This document shows, one piece after another, positions 18,801 to 26,601 of a DNA stretch of 64,000 bases (positions within the stretch are counted from its first letter, which is position 1; each line of letters starts with the position of its first letter). The DNA is taken from the IMG/VR virus record IMGVR_UViG_3300035703_000021, positions 62,001-126,000 of that record. One strand, 5' to 3'. The position numbers and the translations under genes are program-made. The stretch is from a virus. The notes below the pieces were generated by a model. The model saw nothing but the letters and a program-made list of their open reading frames with translations. It was not told the origin of the DNA and ran no database searches.

Positions 18801-19444
18801 AGCGCGTGGGTGGGGGACTCAGCAACATCGGACTTCTTGAGAAAGTTTGTCTTGGGGATGAAGATTCGATTAACATGCGAGCGTTTACGAACTCTAATGC
18901 TCCCCGAGTACTTCGCGCTCTTAAAATACCCAACGTTGGTCGTATCCATCTCGGCGTTGAACAGGCTAGCGCGGGATGTGGACATCGCTACGGTTTGCCT
19001 TACAGGACTACCGAATAGGCTTTCGCCGATCGTGTTCGCCTTGTAATTAACTCCCTCGCACTGCAGGGATCCGTTATAAATGATTACGTTGGAGGTTTTC
19101 ACCTGGGGCGAACCCACCCCACCGAGCGGATACTCGGGGGAGTAAAAGTCCTTATTAACGTACAAGCTCGTGGGTATTCTGTCTAAGAATACCTCCGTAA
19201 GCTGGTTCAGCGACGGAAGAAGCAACTTTTCCAGGCCAGAAGCCGATCTCAGGTCCTCTGCGGAATTGAGTTTTGTGTGAAGTCCGTACAGCGAATCGAG
19301 AATCTCAGGTTTGATCTGAATGTTTCTCAGAGCGCTTCGCTTATCTGACTCAAAAATCTCCGACAGGTTCTGAAAGCTATCGGAGATAAGGCCGATACTC
19401 GGTCTAGAAAACTGCCCAAAACCTAGAAAAGATGACTCACTCAT
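15854..19444 (-). CDS. Large virion protein with irregular leucine-rich repeats
   Basis: A 1196-residue protein. The first 350 residues have an anchoring-type helical start (SLYGLHTKLNSAEDL) and beta segments. From about 350 to 1060 it shows irregular leucine-rich-repeat units: LRVLDLGNSGDV, LRSLDWSNFDP, LTSLDASFSGGAKF, LTGLYLYESNTTGV, VAISIGRCNSL, FRARNCRLSGTLDI and ITVDLSENNLP. Repeat lengths vary and long insertions interrupt them. A solenoid of this kind is suited to protein or glycan recognition, so it is probably a receptor-binding or fibre protein. The first gene behind the octamer at 19470, it is followed closely by 14171-15844. LRR assignment is by eye. Confidence 0.75.
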   Translation of the reverse strand: MSESSFLGFGQFSRPSIGLISDSFQNLSEIFESDKRSALRNIQIKPEILDSLYGLHTKLNSAEDLRSASGLEKLLLPSLNQLTEVFLDRIPTSLYVNKDFYSPEYPLGGVGSPQVKTSNVIIYNGSLQCEGVNYKANTIGESLFGSPVRQTVAMSTSRASLFNAEMDTTNVGYFKSAKYSGSIRVRKRSHVNRIFIPKTNFLKKSDVAESPTHALRVDIDNGNTGTSAPVRLLATKNTPLRIFCRMATGSITFTFTDANAPYFYGFQIQPAQARPNAAPVEFLPVSSASQQEGSLTYTLNLDITKTGYQNLYDLYLYIYVNPEKVKGLEFSGIDVKEFPDRKDLGLIGFNNLEVFRMSEGSITILPLWLKTLKNKLRVLDLGNSGDVWRSGPMGWFDIRDSSAVATGFGQLYTGISYLTVPKKGVFLNEDGNDWSDPIFRKYIRNESRVAGTDFREFSAMESLRLGDRFYGRSPRFDDVFPNLRSLDWSNFDPDRLYRYLFGSLPRIKNNGFLIDYNIYGSGAEGNISNVGTSADHTNSNHVSRYLMRSFNVGGRYGQHHNIVGYINNPSDTSWSTWLLNTVSIDINRTGVSINLQSGQWSSLTSLDASFSGGAKFDNVSSALRAPKLTGLYLYESNTTGVMPSLGSNPATETGNLVAISIGRCNSLSAIVDNGVSFLLPGNFAPDRALGAEHKLTGFSIGYFGPAYRFRKNDLKNLYSLTSFESVASRLTGRFPIFPTTRLYETDRKQIGVDINRSDFYDLRTLSIAPSNFYFARDIVSVVAWSCNAENGGALPPDFEGTSTTEVQVVDVNNCLESVYRSDWGVPELRDACVSGSHSGTSVSGLSISRAIPASSADPDDAVFTLTGGSAMRQKVLVNDSVRASATGPELARVLSVTDTTVTISSNIPDPLSSTLVFTRNTVDISGWFKSGFSEVSRFRARNCRLSGTLDIRNGFGKVADDSYSAVDFGRNMLTDCSSSTLSKIFSGGSRKITVDLSENNLPVSVVQRLISQVVDIDKLRRFTNCLVRLSGNKLSSAGKYSNYTQQEIFPTTVAPGPDVVTSLFRSETLDVFNQVTVTNEAGASETKLVAAGTTTRQVPGAFVNGAYHKIQRNKTQIVTESPLGTKFRNLSGIRFDMGFTYVAPLTSPTTVSTTYEVVTTRNQSITDSGLTSLASCPSGISGICWRNASNQILRLN

Positions 19445-19469
19445 CTGCTTGTATTCCGTTACTAGTTAA

Positions 19470-19477
19470 CTTTCAAC
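19470..19477 (-). promoter_or_regulatory. Candidate late promoter octamer (GTTGAAAG)
   Basis: On the minus strand GTTGAAAG followed by TTAACTAGTAACG lies 25 nt before the ATG at 19444, in the 38-base gap after the 19483-23517 gene. Confidence 0.55.
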
Positions 19478-19482
19478 AAGAC

Positions 19483-22400
19483 TTACTGCTCACTGTAATT
19501 CAGCGACATGTAAATCTCGTTATTTGTCTCGTCGTGATTGCCCAGGGCCCTCGCGATGAAGAAGGTCGCTAGGTTGCCATCATCCTCGTTGACAATGCTT
19601 TCGGCCGAAACATTGAACACGGTGTTCAGATCTATCTCAGTTGGGGTGTTGGCGGAGACGTAGTAAGTGGCAAGAGGAGTACCCTGGTTGCTTGTTAGCC
19701 ATCTGATGGGGTAGTCGGAAGCTGTGAAGATACCCGCCGAGTTTACGCCTCCAGGTGACAGGAAGCTTCCGCACTTCTTAGGAGATGTGTGGATGGACTT
19801 GTAGGTGTCCAGATTGGCCTCGCTCGCGTTCACCGTGGGCGCTGTGGATTTACCCAGGCTGTCGATGTGAGTGTAGGAGCTGATCACTTTCACCGGGCCG
19901 CCGGCCTGAGGGTTCGATGACCATTCACTGTGGAAATCGGTTTGGTCATCGGAGATGGAGACGGTGCTTCTGTGCGGGCTGAATGGCTCGACTTTGACAC
20001 CATTGGGGGTCTTCTGCCCGATCCATACCCCACCCAGAGATGCCCCCTGTCTGCCCTGGATAAATACGCGGATGAACGGTACGTTCCCCGGAGCGATCTT
20101 GGATACGAGAATCTGACGGACTTCAGACTTCTTGTTCATGGTGGCGATGTAGACGATGTTGTAAGATACGTCCACAGTGCCTGTAAAGATTCCGCCTGGC
20201 AACGAGGTGCCAATGGGCAGAAGGTACTGAGTCACTTCTCCAACGGTCCTGACGATACCGCCACTCGTTACGCTATTGACCGAAACCCCACTCTGGACTA
20301 TAGTAACAGTGAACGTATCAGTTCCCAGGTTAGGCCACGGGCCCGATGGGTCACTGACATAGTACTGGATGGTTCCCGGCGCTTCCGGGTCTTCCTCGGA
20401 GATAATCGTAACGTTCTCCCGGAGTTCTCTTCCAGCTTTACAGTACAGTCCTCTGCACAGTCCTCCCTCTGTCCCTGGGACGCTCAATCGACTATCGAAG
20501 TAGTCGATATCGGTAAAGTAATAGTTCTGGTACTCTCCTACTTCCAAGTTGTAGGTGTCCGTAGCGACAGTGGGACTCGTCTCCATGTACAGAGTATTGT
20601 TCGCGTAGGTGGCGGAGGTGAAATCGTACGGTAGGCCCTCGTAGAAAGTTTGGCCGTCGTAGGATGCGTTAGCTTGGATTCCCCAGTTAGGACCGGAGTT
20701 ATCCTCGTGCAGAGGATCCCCAGGAGTCGTGCTTGGCCACACGAACCCTACTCTAAAAGAGGAGGCGTGGGACCCATCACCTAGCCCGGAGAGCTCGCCT
20801 CCGACCCAGTACACGTAGAATTCGCTGCTTAGAACGTCGATAGTACTCAGAAGGATCTGATCACGTCTGAAGTAGTCGAACTCGATGTCGTAACCCGTCT
20901 CATACGGAGAGACGGGGGCGTACGTGAACGGTAGGTAGACCTTATCCGCTGTTGGGAGCGGTTTTCTGCTTGACAGGTACTCACTGCTCTGACCATCTCT
21001 CTGCAGTTTGAGAGCGACCGTATTGGGAACACTGAAATCCTTCTGGGAGGCGGGGAACAGGCCGTAGAGGTCATCCCCGATGATCCTGATCGCTTGGTTG
21101 CCTATAACCGACCAGTTGGATTGGATGGTAGGGTTTCTGAAGTCTCCTGATGAAGCTTGGCTGTAGGCCGCGACTGCGGTGTGAGTCGAAGCGTTATCCT
21201 CGGAGATACCCAGGGCCGGGAAGTTCAGCTCGTAGTACGGGCTGATCGCGAACTTACCTTTGAGCCTTCTTTGCTCTGGCAACGGATTCCAGACGTACCC
21301 TTCCTGGTGCGAGTAGGCCCACTCGGGACATCCTTTCTGCCTGACGATCTTAACCTCGCAATCACGCTGGCTGTGCACAAAAAGGTTCTGAGGAAATATC
21401 TCCTTCTTGTTGTAGAGTTCCGTTCCGAACCTATTCACTAGGAGCTGGCGAGGCTTAACGCCCATCACCGTCGTCCAGTCGATTGCATTGAGTCGAGTTT
21501 TGGACTGGGAGAACCCGGGGTTGGGAAGGTTTCTGACCTTGGACTGGGCGTTGAGGCTGTACAGAGTACCCTCGTCGTATCCATCAATATAGTATGATGC
21601 TCCGAACTTATTAACGTACTGATCAACTCTAATGGCGGAGGAGTCCTGGACTTTGAGTCTGTACTTGAAATAAAAGAACGGATCTGCTAAGCAGGGCTGA
21701 CCGAGTTGGTTCTCGATGACGAGAGTGTGCATCGTCACCCATCTACACTCGTTATTCTCCACCGGAACGTACGCGTAGAACCTGGCCCCAATGGCTCCGT
21801 ACCATCCGAACTCGATCTTGTACATGGTTACGGTGTCCGGATTGAGCAGGTAACCTGTCTCGCCCTCGCCGCTGAGGGAGTCCCCGTTCATTATCTTCTG
21901 CTCGATAACGGTCTCGTACTGAACTTTGCCGTTTCTAACTATCGTTTTTGTATTCTCTGCGTACTCAGCCTCGCTGAGAAACTGCGTATCCTCCAGGGGA
22001 ACGGTGGATCTTCTCACGATGGAGAAGAGGGCGCCATTGGCGAGCCTGAACATGTAGGAGTCGGTATCGTTTTCCACTCCGAACTCCAGGATGGTTCCGG
22101 GTCCAGCTCCGATCTCGCTTACTTTAACACCGTAGGTGAAACCGCTGATCCGACCCGGCTGGTAACGGAAAGCCCTGATGGACTTCAGAGTTATCTCGGA
22201 GTACACTCCTTGGACTCCGCCAATTCTATTACCGTTTGTGGGAAGGTCGATCTGCTCCCCAAACGCTTGGGACGGCCACGCGTTTGTAAAGGTGTTGTTA
22301 TTTCGATCAGCCACAGTGGGTGTGTCTAGCACAAAATAGGGAAGCTTCAGGTCTCTCTCGAGCTGGGTTACAGTGGACTGGTTCTTGTGAATCGTGAACT

Positions 22401-23517
22401 CCCAGTCCTTAAGGTCCTGACGGATCTCACTCCACCGGAGTCCGTGATACTTTTCCCAGAGTTCCGCGATGGGATTTGTTTTGATTCGGAAGTGCCCGCG
22501 ATCCTCCGCACGGCCCTCAGGGTAGTATACGCGAGTGGTGCCGAAGAAGAAGCTATCCCATGTTGCGCTGAGATTACCCGGAAGGTTGATATTAGCTTCT
22601 GTGATAAATACGTTTGAGGTCCCCCACAGAGAGGCTACGGATCTCCAGTTCTCTATTTCCGCGATGTTGAAGTTGTACGCGCGGCCGCTGGGAATGATGG
22701 GGTAGTTGGTTGCGGAGCCGAAACGCAACTGCTGGATATCCAGCCAAAGCTTATCCCAGTACAGCTCATTGAAGGAGAAAGTTCCGTCTCCGTTGTCGAT
22801 AGGAGGATACTTGCCGAGAGTCGGCAGAAGGTTGAACTCTCCCCACTGATTAGGCGTGAACTCATTAACCATGTACCTGAATAGGTACAGCGCGACCACG
22901 CTGTTGATATACTGCCCCCAGGTGGTGTATCTTTCCGCTCCGCCAGGATTCACAAGTTGGTCCTGGATCGAAGGTCTTGGGGGCTCTAGGAACGGTGTAG
23001 GATTCGCGGATAAAACAATGGCGGAATTTTTACTATCCTCGTTGTACGCTACGGGGTAGTAATTACCGGTGGAACTCGGCCTTCTCGTCCACCACCATCT
23101 GAATACGTCGTCAGGGTATCCCGCGGAATCGACTCTCCAGTCCTTTGGATCTAAGCCATAGGACGATACGTTTCCAAACAATCCCTGCTGAGACGTCTCC
23201 CGGTTAACCCCGAGAAGAGACCTGGAGACTTCGCTCTGCTCCGCAAACTGCTCCACCATTGGCAAAGCCGCCGGATCCCCTTTGCTGAAAGCATTGGCCA
23301 CGCTCCGGCCGTCATTCTTGTAGGAGTCGGAGTCGAGCACGACGCTAGGCGCCCTGCTCTGACCATACTCGCTCCGTCTGTAGGCGTCCTTCTCGGTGAC
23401 AAGAGGGGCCCCCTGCTCGGTTGTCAGAGGGAAGCCTCTGATGTCGACCATCTGCTTTACGCTTCGCGTTTTACGCGGTGGCGTTTTATCCGCTCTTAGA
23501 CTCTTTTTTCTTGCCAT
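19483..23517 (-). CDS. Very large virion protein, paralogue of the next gene
   Basis: A 1344-residue beta-rich protein with a basic start (MARKKSLRADKTPPRKTR). It shares several blocks with the upstream-transcribed 1023-residue protein: FRYQPGRISGFTYGVKV, MYKIEFGWYGAIGARFYAYV, RWVTMH...ENQLGQ and KFGASYYIDGYDEGT. These are clear paralogous cores, surrounded by unrelated extensions. Proteins with these blocks are common large virion proteins of marine myoviruses in my memory, with unknown function. A GGGAGGAG ribosome site precedes the ATG, three bases from the previous stop. Two copies may decorate the same tail organelle. Confidence 0.75.
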   Translation of the reverse strand: MARKKSLRADKTPPRKTRSVKQMVDIRGFPLTTEQGAPLVTEKDAYRRSEYGQSRAPSVVLDSDSYKNDGRSVANAFSKGDPAALPMVEQFAEQSEVSRSLLGVNRETSQQGLFGNVSSYGLDPKDWRVDSAGYPDDVFRWWWTRRPSSTGNYYPVAYNEDSKNSAIVLSANPTPFLEPPRPSIQDQLVNPGGAERYTTWGQYINSVVALYLFRYMVNEFTPNQWGEFNLLPTLGKYPPIDNGDGTFSFNELYWDKLWLDIQQLRFGSATNYPIIPSGRAYNFNIAEIENWRSVASLWGTSNVFITEANINLPGNLSATWDSFFFGTTRVYYPEGRAEDRGHFRIKTNPIAELWEKYHGLRWSEIRQDLKDWEFTIHKNQSTVTQLERDLKLPYFVLDTPTVADRNNNTFTNAWPSQAFGEQIDLPTNGNRIGGVQGVYSEITLKSIRAFRYQPGRISGFTYGVKVSEIGAGPGTILEFGVENDTDSYMFRLANGALFSIVRRSTVPLEDTQFLSEAEYAENTKTIVRNGKVQYETVIEQKIMNGDSLSGEGETGYLLNPDTVTMYKIEFGWYGAIGARFYAYVPVENNECRWVTMHTLVIENQLGQPCLADPFFYFKYRLKVQDSSAIRVDQYVNKFGASYYIDGYDEGTLYSLNAQSKVRNLPNPGFSQSKTRLNAIDWTTVMGVKPRQLLVNRFGTELYNKKEIFPQNLFVHSQRDCEVKIVRQKGCPEWAYSHQEGYVWNPLPEQRRLKGKFAISPYYELNFPALGISEDNASTHTAVAAYSQASSGDFRNPTIQSNWSVIGNQAIRIIGDDLYGLFPASQKDFSVPNTVALKLQRDGQSSEYLSSRKPLPTADKVYLPFTYAPVSPYETGYDIEFDYFRRDQILLSTIDVLSSEFYVYWVGGELSGLGDGSHASSFRVGFVWPSTTPGDPLHEDNSGPNWGIQANASYDGQTFYEGLPYDFTSATYANNTLYMETSPTVATDTYNLEVGEYQNYYFTDIDYFDSRLSVPGTEGGLCRGLYCKAGRELRENVTIISEEDPEAPGTIQYYVSDPSGPWPNLGTDTFTVTIVQSGVSVNSVTSGGIVRTVGEVTQYLLPIGTSLPGGIFTGTVDVSYNIVYIATMNKKSEVRQILVSKIAPGNVPFIRVFIQGRQGASLGGVWIGQKTPNGVKVEPFSPHRSTVSISDDQTDFHSEWSSNPQAGGPVKVISSYTHIDSLGKSTAPTVNASEANLDTYKSIHTSPKKCGSFLSPGGVNSAGIFTASDYPIRWLTSNQGTPLATYYVSANTPTEIDLNTVFNVSAESIVNEDDGNLATFFIARALGNHDETNNEIYMSLNYSEQ

Positions 23518-23520
23518 AAA

Positions 23521-26500
23521 TCACTGCTCCTCCCAGGTAAGGGAGTTTACAACTGAGAGTTGGGTTGAAGGTTCCGTACTTGACGAAGTTGACTCCCACA
23601 TCGCGTAAGCGCAGAGGATATCCACCTCATTAGTAAGAGGATAGGAGATATATTCCTTATTATACGCGAAGTAGTCAGCCAGATCAAATTGAGCGCCTCC
23701 CTCATTACAGTACAAGGAGAAGATCGTGTTTCCTGTCCCCGCTACTGGCGCCAGTTGGAAGTCCTGCGAAACGGAAGCTCCGGAGAGCTGGGCGATGGAC
23801 TCAAAAGTTCCAATGATGTCCGACTCGTTCCACTTCTTCTGATCCTCGTATTTAGAGTGCGTAAAATCTCCTGAGAACTGCGTGATACTTCCCTGAGTGT
23901 TAAAATTGTACATTTTTACAGGAAGAAGTCCGCCAAAAACAGTGAAAGGTTCGTTTTTTGCCTCGTAATTCTGGATCCAGTAATCGGACCCCTTGCGGAA
24001 AAGTCTGACAAGCACGGCGCTCTCAGACACTCCCGGCGAGGCTGGGAATCCGCCAGGGGGAATGGATCCCGTCGCGATGCCTCTCATATAGCAGTGAATG
24101 TACGCGCCATCGAAGGACAGAAGACTCTGTAGACTTGTAAAGTCGGGAGCAGAGATATTAGCTCCCGTGCCAGAGGCAAAGATCTTCCTAGGTACAGTTC
24201 CTGATCCCAGGTTAAATCCATTTGAGGTATTAGTGCTAGAACTATAAAGTGAGATGGGGTAACTCTGGTTTAGCGAGGAGTTATTTAAGTTGTTGGTAAT
24301 GAGTAGCGGATTTTTGATGAAGTTAATGGTAAGGATATTGCTATCGGATGATGGGTCAGTCACCCCGATCCCGTACTTAATCGGATAGAGCTGTATTCTG
24401 TTTCTGATGCCAACTCCTGCTCCGTTACTAACCTCGTCCTTAGCTCTTAGAGCAATCATAGCTCGCTGGCGACGTGGGACGATTAACTCTATGTCAGTAC
24501 CCACCCCAAAAGCGGTTACGGCTTTATTGAAGTACAGCCTGATTTTATCAGGAGAGTCATTCTCAACCCAGATAACTCTCATCGTTGTATCCGACTTCAG
24601 ATACGCCCCTACAAGTTGATCTTTTTGCGCTTGAGGAACAGCCTCTGAGGTATCAACGCTAAAGTAATTCGAGGTTGAAACTCCGGAGACTTCGGCTCTG
24701 ATTCCACTATACGCAACGCTCTTGGAGTAATCGGAAGACTTGGAAAGTAGTTTCACGGTTCCCTTGTCCCCACCATCGATATAGTAGGAAGCGCCGTACT
24801 TGACAAGCTTGCTCTTTCCACTGTCTGGTAGGCCATTGCTCAGGCCCGCGTGAGTCATGTACGTGATGGGTAGAGTAGCGTTACCCAGTGAGGCCACATC
24901 AAGCTGGTTAGAAGCTCTCATATGGTGCACTCTCACCCACCTTGCTTCTCCGTTGCCTACAGGAACGTAGCAGAGGAACAGAGCACCGACCGCACCATAC
25001 CAGGAAAACTCGATCTTCCACATGGTTACCTTGGTGAAGTCGATATCGTACACGGAGGTATCCGTTAAGATGTTGCCAGCAACATCAATAACAACGGGAT
25101 CACCCGGGCGCTTGATGCCGGTATCCGCGGGGTCCACGTTAGCCGTAGAGACGTCGCTCCAGCGGACGGTGTTGGTGAGGCCATTGAGTTGGTCGTTGCT
25201 GAACATTGCACGGACAGGCCTCCACTCGTACACCACTCTGTACTGAGGAGGAACACAAATCTTAAACCACTCTTTGAGGGTTAGATTTTTGCGTCCAACG
25301 TCGGAGTTGGCAACGTCGTAGGACGAGACTCTATGCGCGGAAGGGAAGGCCGTGGAGTATTCTCCGTTCTGCACTTGGGTGCTTCCCTGAACCGATACGA
25401 GTAGATTCCACACTTTAACAGCACTATCGGTGGCGTTAGGAGCGGTATCGTATCCGAATCTCGCGTTGGAGGTGTCTACGTTCAGGATGTTCAAACCCTC
25501 TTCTGTAGTAGTTGTTCCGATCTGGTCTGTAAATCCAACCCCACCTCCTCTGCTCAGATTGGTGACAATGTCCTCCCAGCGGCAGTGGGCGTCTAGACGA
25601 ATATAATTCGTATTAGGCTTCATATAGTCCTGTTTGCTGTAGCCTCTATACTCATCGCTATCTTTACTAATATCTTTTTGATCAAAGGGAAACTGAAACT
25701 TCCTACCGGAGAAGTGCTCCACAAATGCACCAGCGGCGTCGCGATAAGCTAGCCTCACAGCGTAGCCTTCGTTGTAATTGTAATCTGACAGCGTGTTGGG
25801 AGCCGCTTCGATGGCCCTAACGTCCGCCGGAGCGTAGCAAAGACTAGGATCGTGAATCGCCGCGGCTACGTAGCACAAGCCGTTTCGGTAGATGACCGGA
25901 TCGACTCCAACGACTCCCCAGTTACCCTCTTTGATATTGGTGCTGCCTGTCGAACCCGTGATAGCGTTCCAGCGCTCTGGAGTCGTCTCCACTCCGGTGG
26001 GCTGGGTGTAAGTCAGAGCCTGCGTGCGGCGAACGCACCTAAAGTCGTTACTATCTCCACCGTTTACCATCTCGAAGTAGTAGCCATCGTACTTGTCGAA
26101 AATGCCCCACTTCTTGATGGTAGGGGCGCCTTTCATAGTGTTACGAGCCGGGGTGGCGGCCTCGTAGGTGGACTTGGTGCGGTTCATCTTTACACCCATG
26201 GTCGAGGATGACACACGACCAGGTTGGTATCTGAAGAACCTCTTCGAGGTCAGCACGGCGGTTCTTCCTGTGGAGGCCACTACCTCCGCCCCAGCTTCCT
26301 CCGCGAGGTGGTTCACTCCGGTGCCAGTGTCCGGGTCGTTCTCCAGAGGAACCTGAGACCACTCGGATGGGTTGACGTCGTACGTGTTAACGTCAGCAAA
26401 AATGCCCAAAGCCACTTCGGCTCTAGGGATTCCGAGCAAGCTAAGAGCGACCTCGGACTGAATCTTGTTCTGCTCCTCCACGGGGATAGGAGGCTGGTCC

Positions 26501-26592
26501 TCAGCGAATACTACTGGGAGGGAGTTAACCGCCTTCTGCTGACCTAGGGGTACCGGGGCGGTTTTGCCGATGATAGTCTGTTTGTTAGCCAT
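23521..26592 (-). CDS. Large virion protein, paralogue of 19483-23517
   Basis: A 1023-residue beta-rich protein. Its shared core with the 1344-residue paralogue includes FRYQPGRVSSSTMGVKM, MWKIEFSWYGAVGALFLCYV, ARWVRVHHMRASNQL and KYGASYYIDGGDKGT. It has a short Pro-rich N-terminus (KTAPVPLGQQKAVNSLPVVF) that may be an attachment peptide. It is translated just after the beta-helix spike gene and before its paralogue, all in one unit, so these three probably belong to the same tail or fibre structure. The function of the family is unknown to me. Confidence 0.75.
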   Translation of the reverse strand: MANKQTIIGKTAPVPLGQQKAVNSLPVVFAEDQPPIPVEEQNKIQSEVALSLLGIPRAEVALGIFADVNTYDVNPSEWSQVPLENDPDTGTGVNHLAEEAGAEVVASTGRTAVLTSKRFFRYQPGRVSSSTMGVKMNRTKSTYEAATPARNTMKGAPTIKKWGIFDKYDGYYFEMVNGGDSNDFRCVRRTQALTYTQPTGVETTPERWNAITGSTGSTNIKEGNWGVVGVDPVIYRNGLCYVAAAIHDPSLCYAPADVRAIEAAPNTLSDYNYNEGYAVRLAYRDAAGAFVEHFSGRKFQFPFDQKDISKDSDEYRGYSKQDYMKPNTNYIRLDAHCRWEDIVTNLSRGGGVGFTDQIGTTTTEEGLNILNVDTSNARFGYDTAPNATDSAVKVWNLLVSVQGSTQVQNGEYSTAFPSAHRVSSYDVANSDVGRKNLTLKEWFKICVPPQYRVVYEWRPVRAMFSNDQLNGLTNTVRWSDVSTANVDPADTGIKRPGDPVVIDVAGNILTDTSVYDIDFTKVTMWKIEFSWYGAVGALFLCYVPVGNGEARWVRVHHMRASNQLDVASLGNATLPITYMTHAGLSNGLPDSGKSKLVKYGASYYIDGGDKGTVKLLSKSSDYSKSVAYSGIRAEVSGVSTSNYFSVDTSEAVPQAQKDQLVGAYLKSDTTMRVIWVENDSPDKIRLYFNKAVTAFGVGTDIELIVPRRQRAMIALRAKDEVSNGAGVGIRNRIQLYPIKYGIGVTDPSSDSNILTINFIKNPLLITNNLNNSSLNQSYPISLYSSSTNTSNGFNLGSGTVPRKIFASGTGANISAPDFTSLQSLLSFDGAYIHCYMRGIATGSIPPGGFPASPGVSESAVLVRLFRKGSDYWIQNYEAKNEPFTVFGGLLPVKMYNFNTQGSITQFSGDFTHSKYEDQKKWNESDIIGTFESIAQLSGASVSQDFQLAPVAGTGNTIFSLYCNEGGAQFDLADYFAYNKEYISYPLTNEVDILCAYAMWESTSSSTEPSTQLSVVNSLTWEEQ

Positions 26593-26601
26593 AGTGGGAG
26601 A

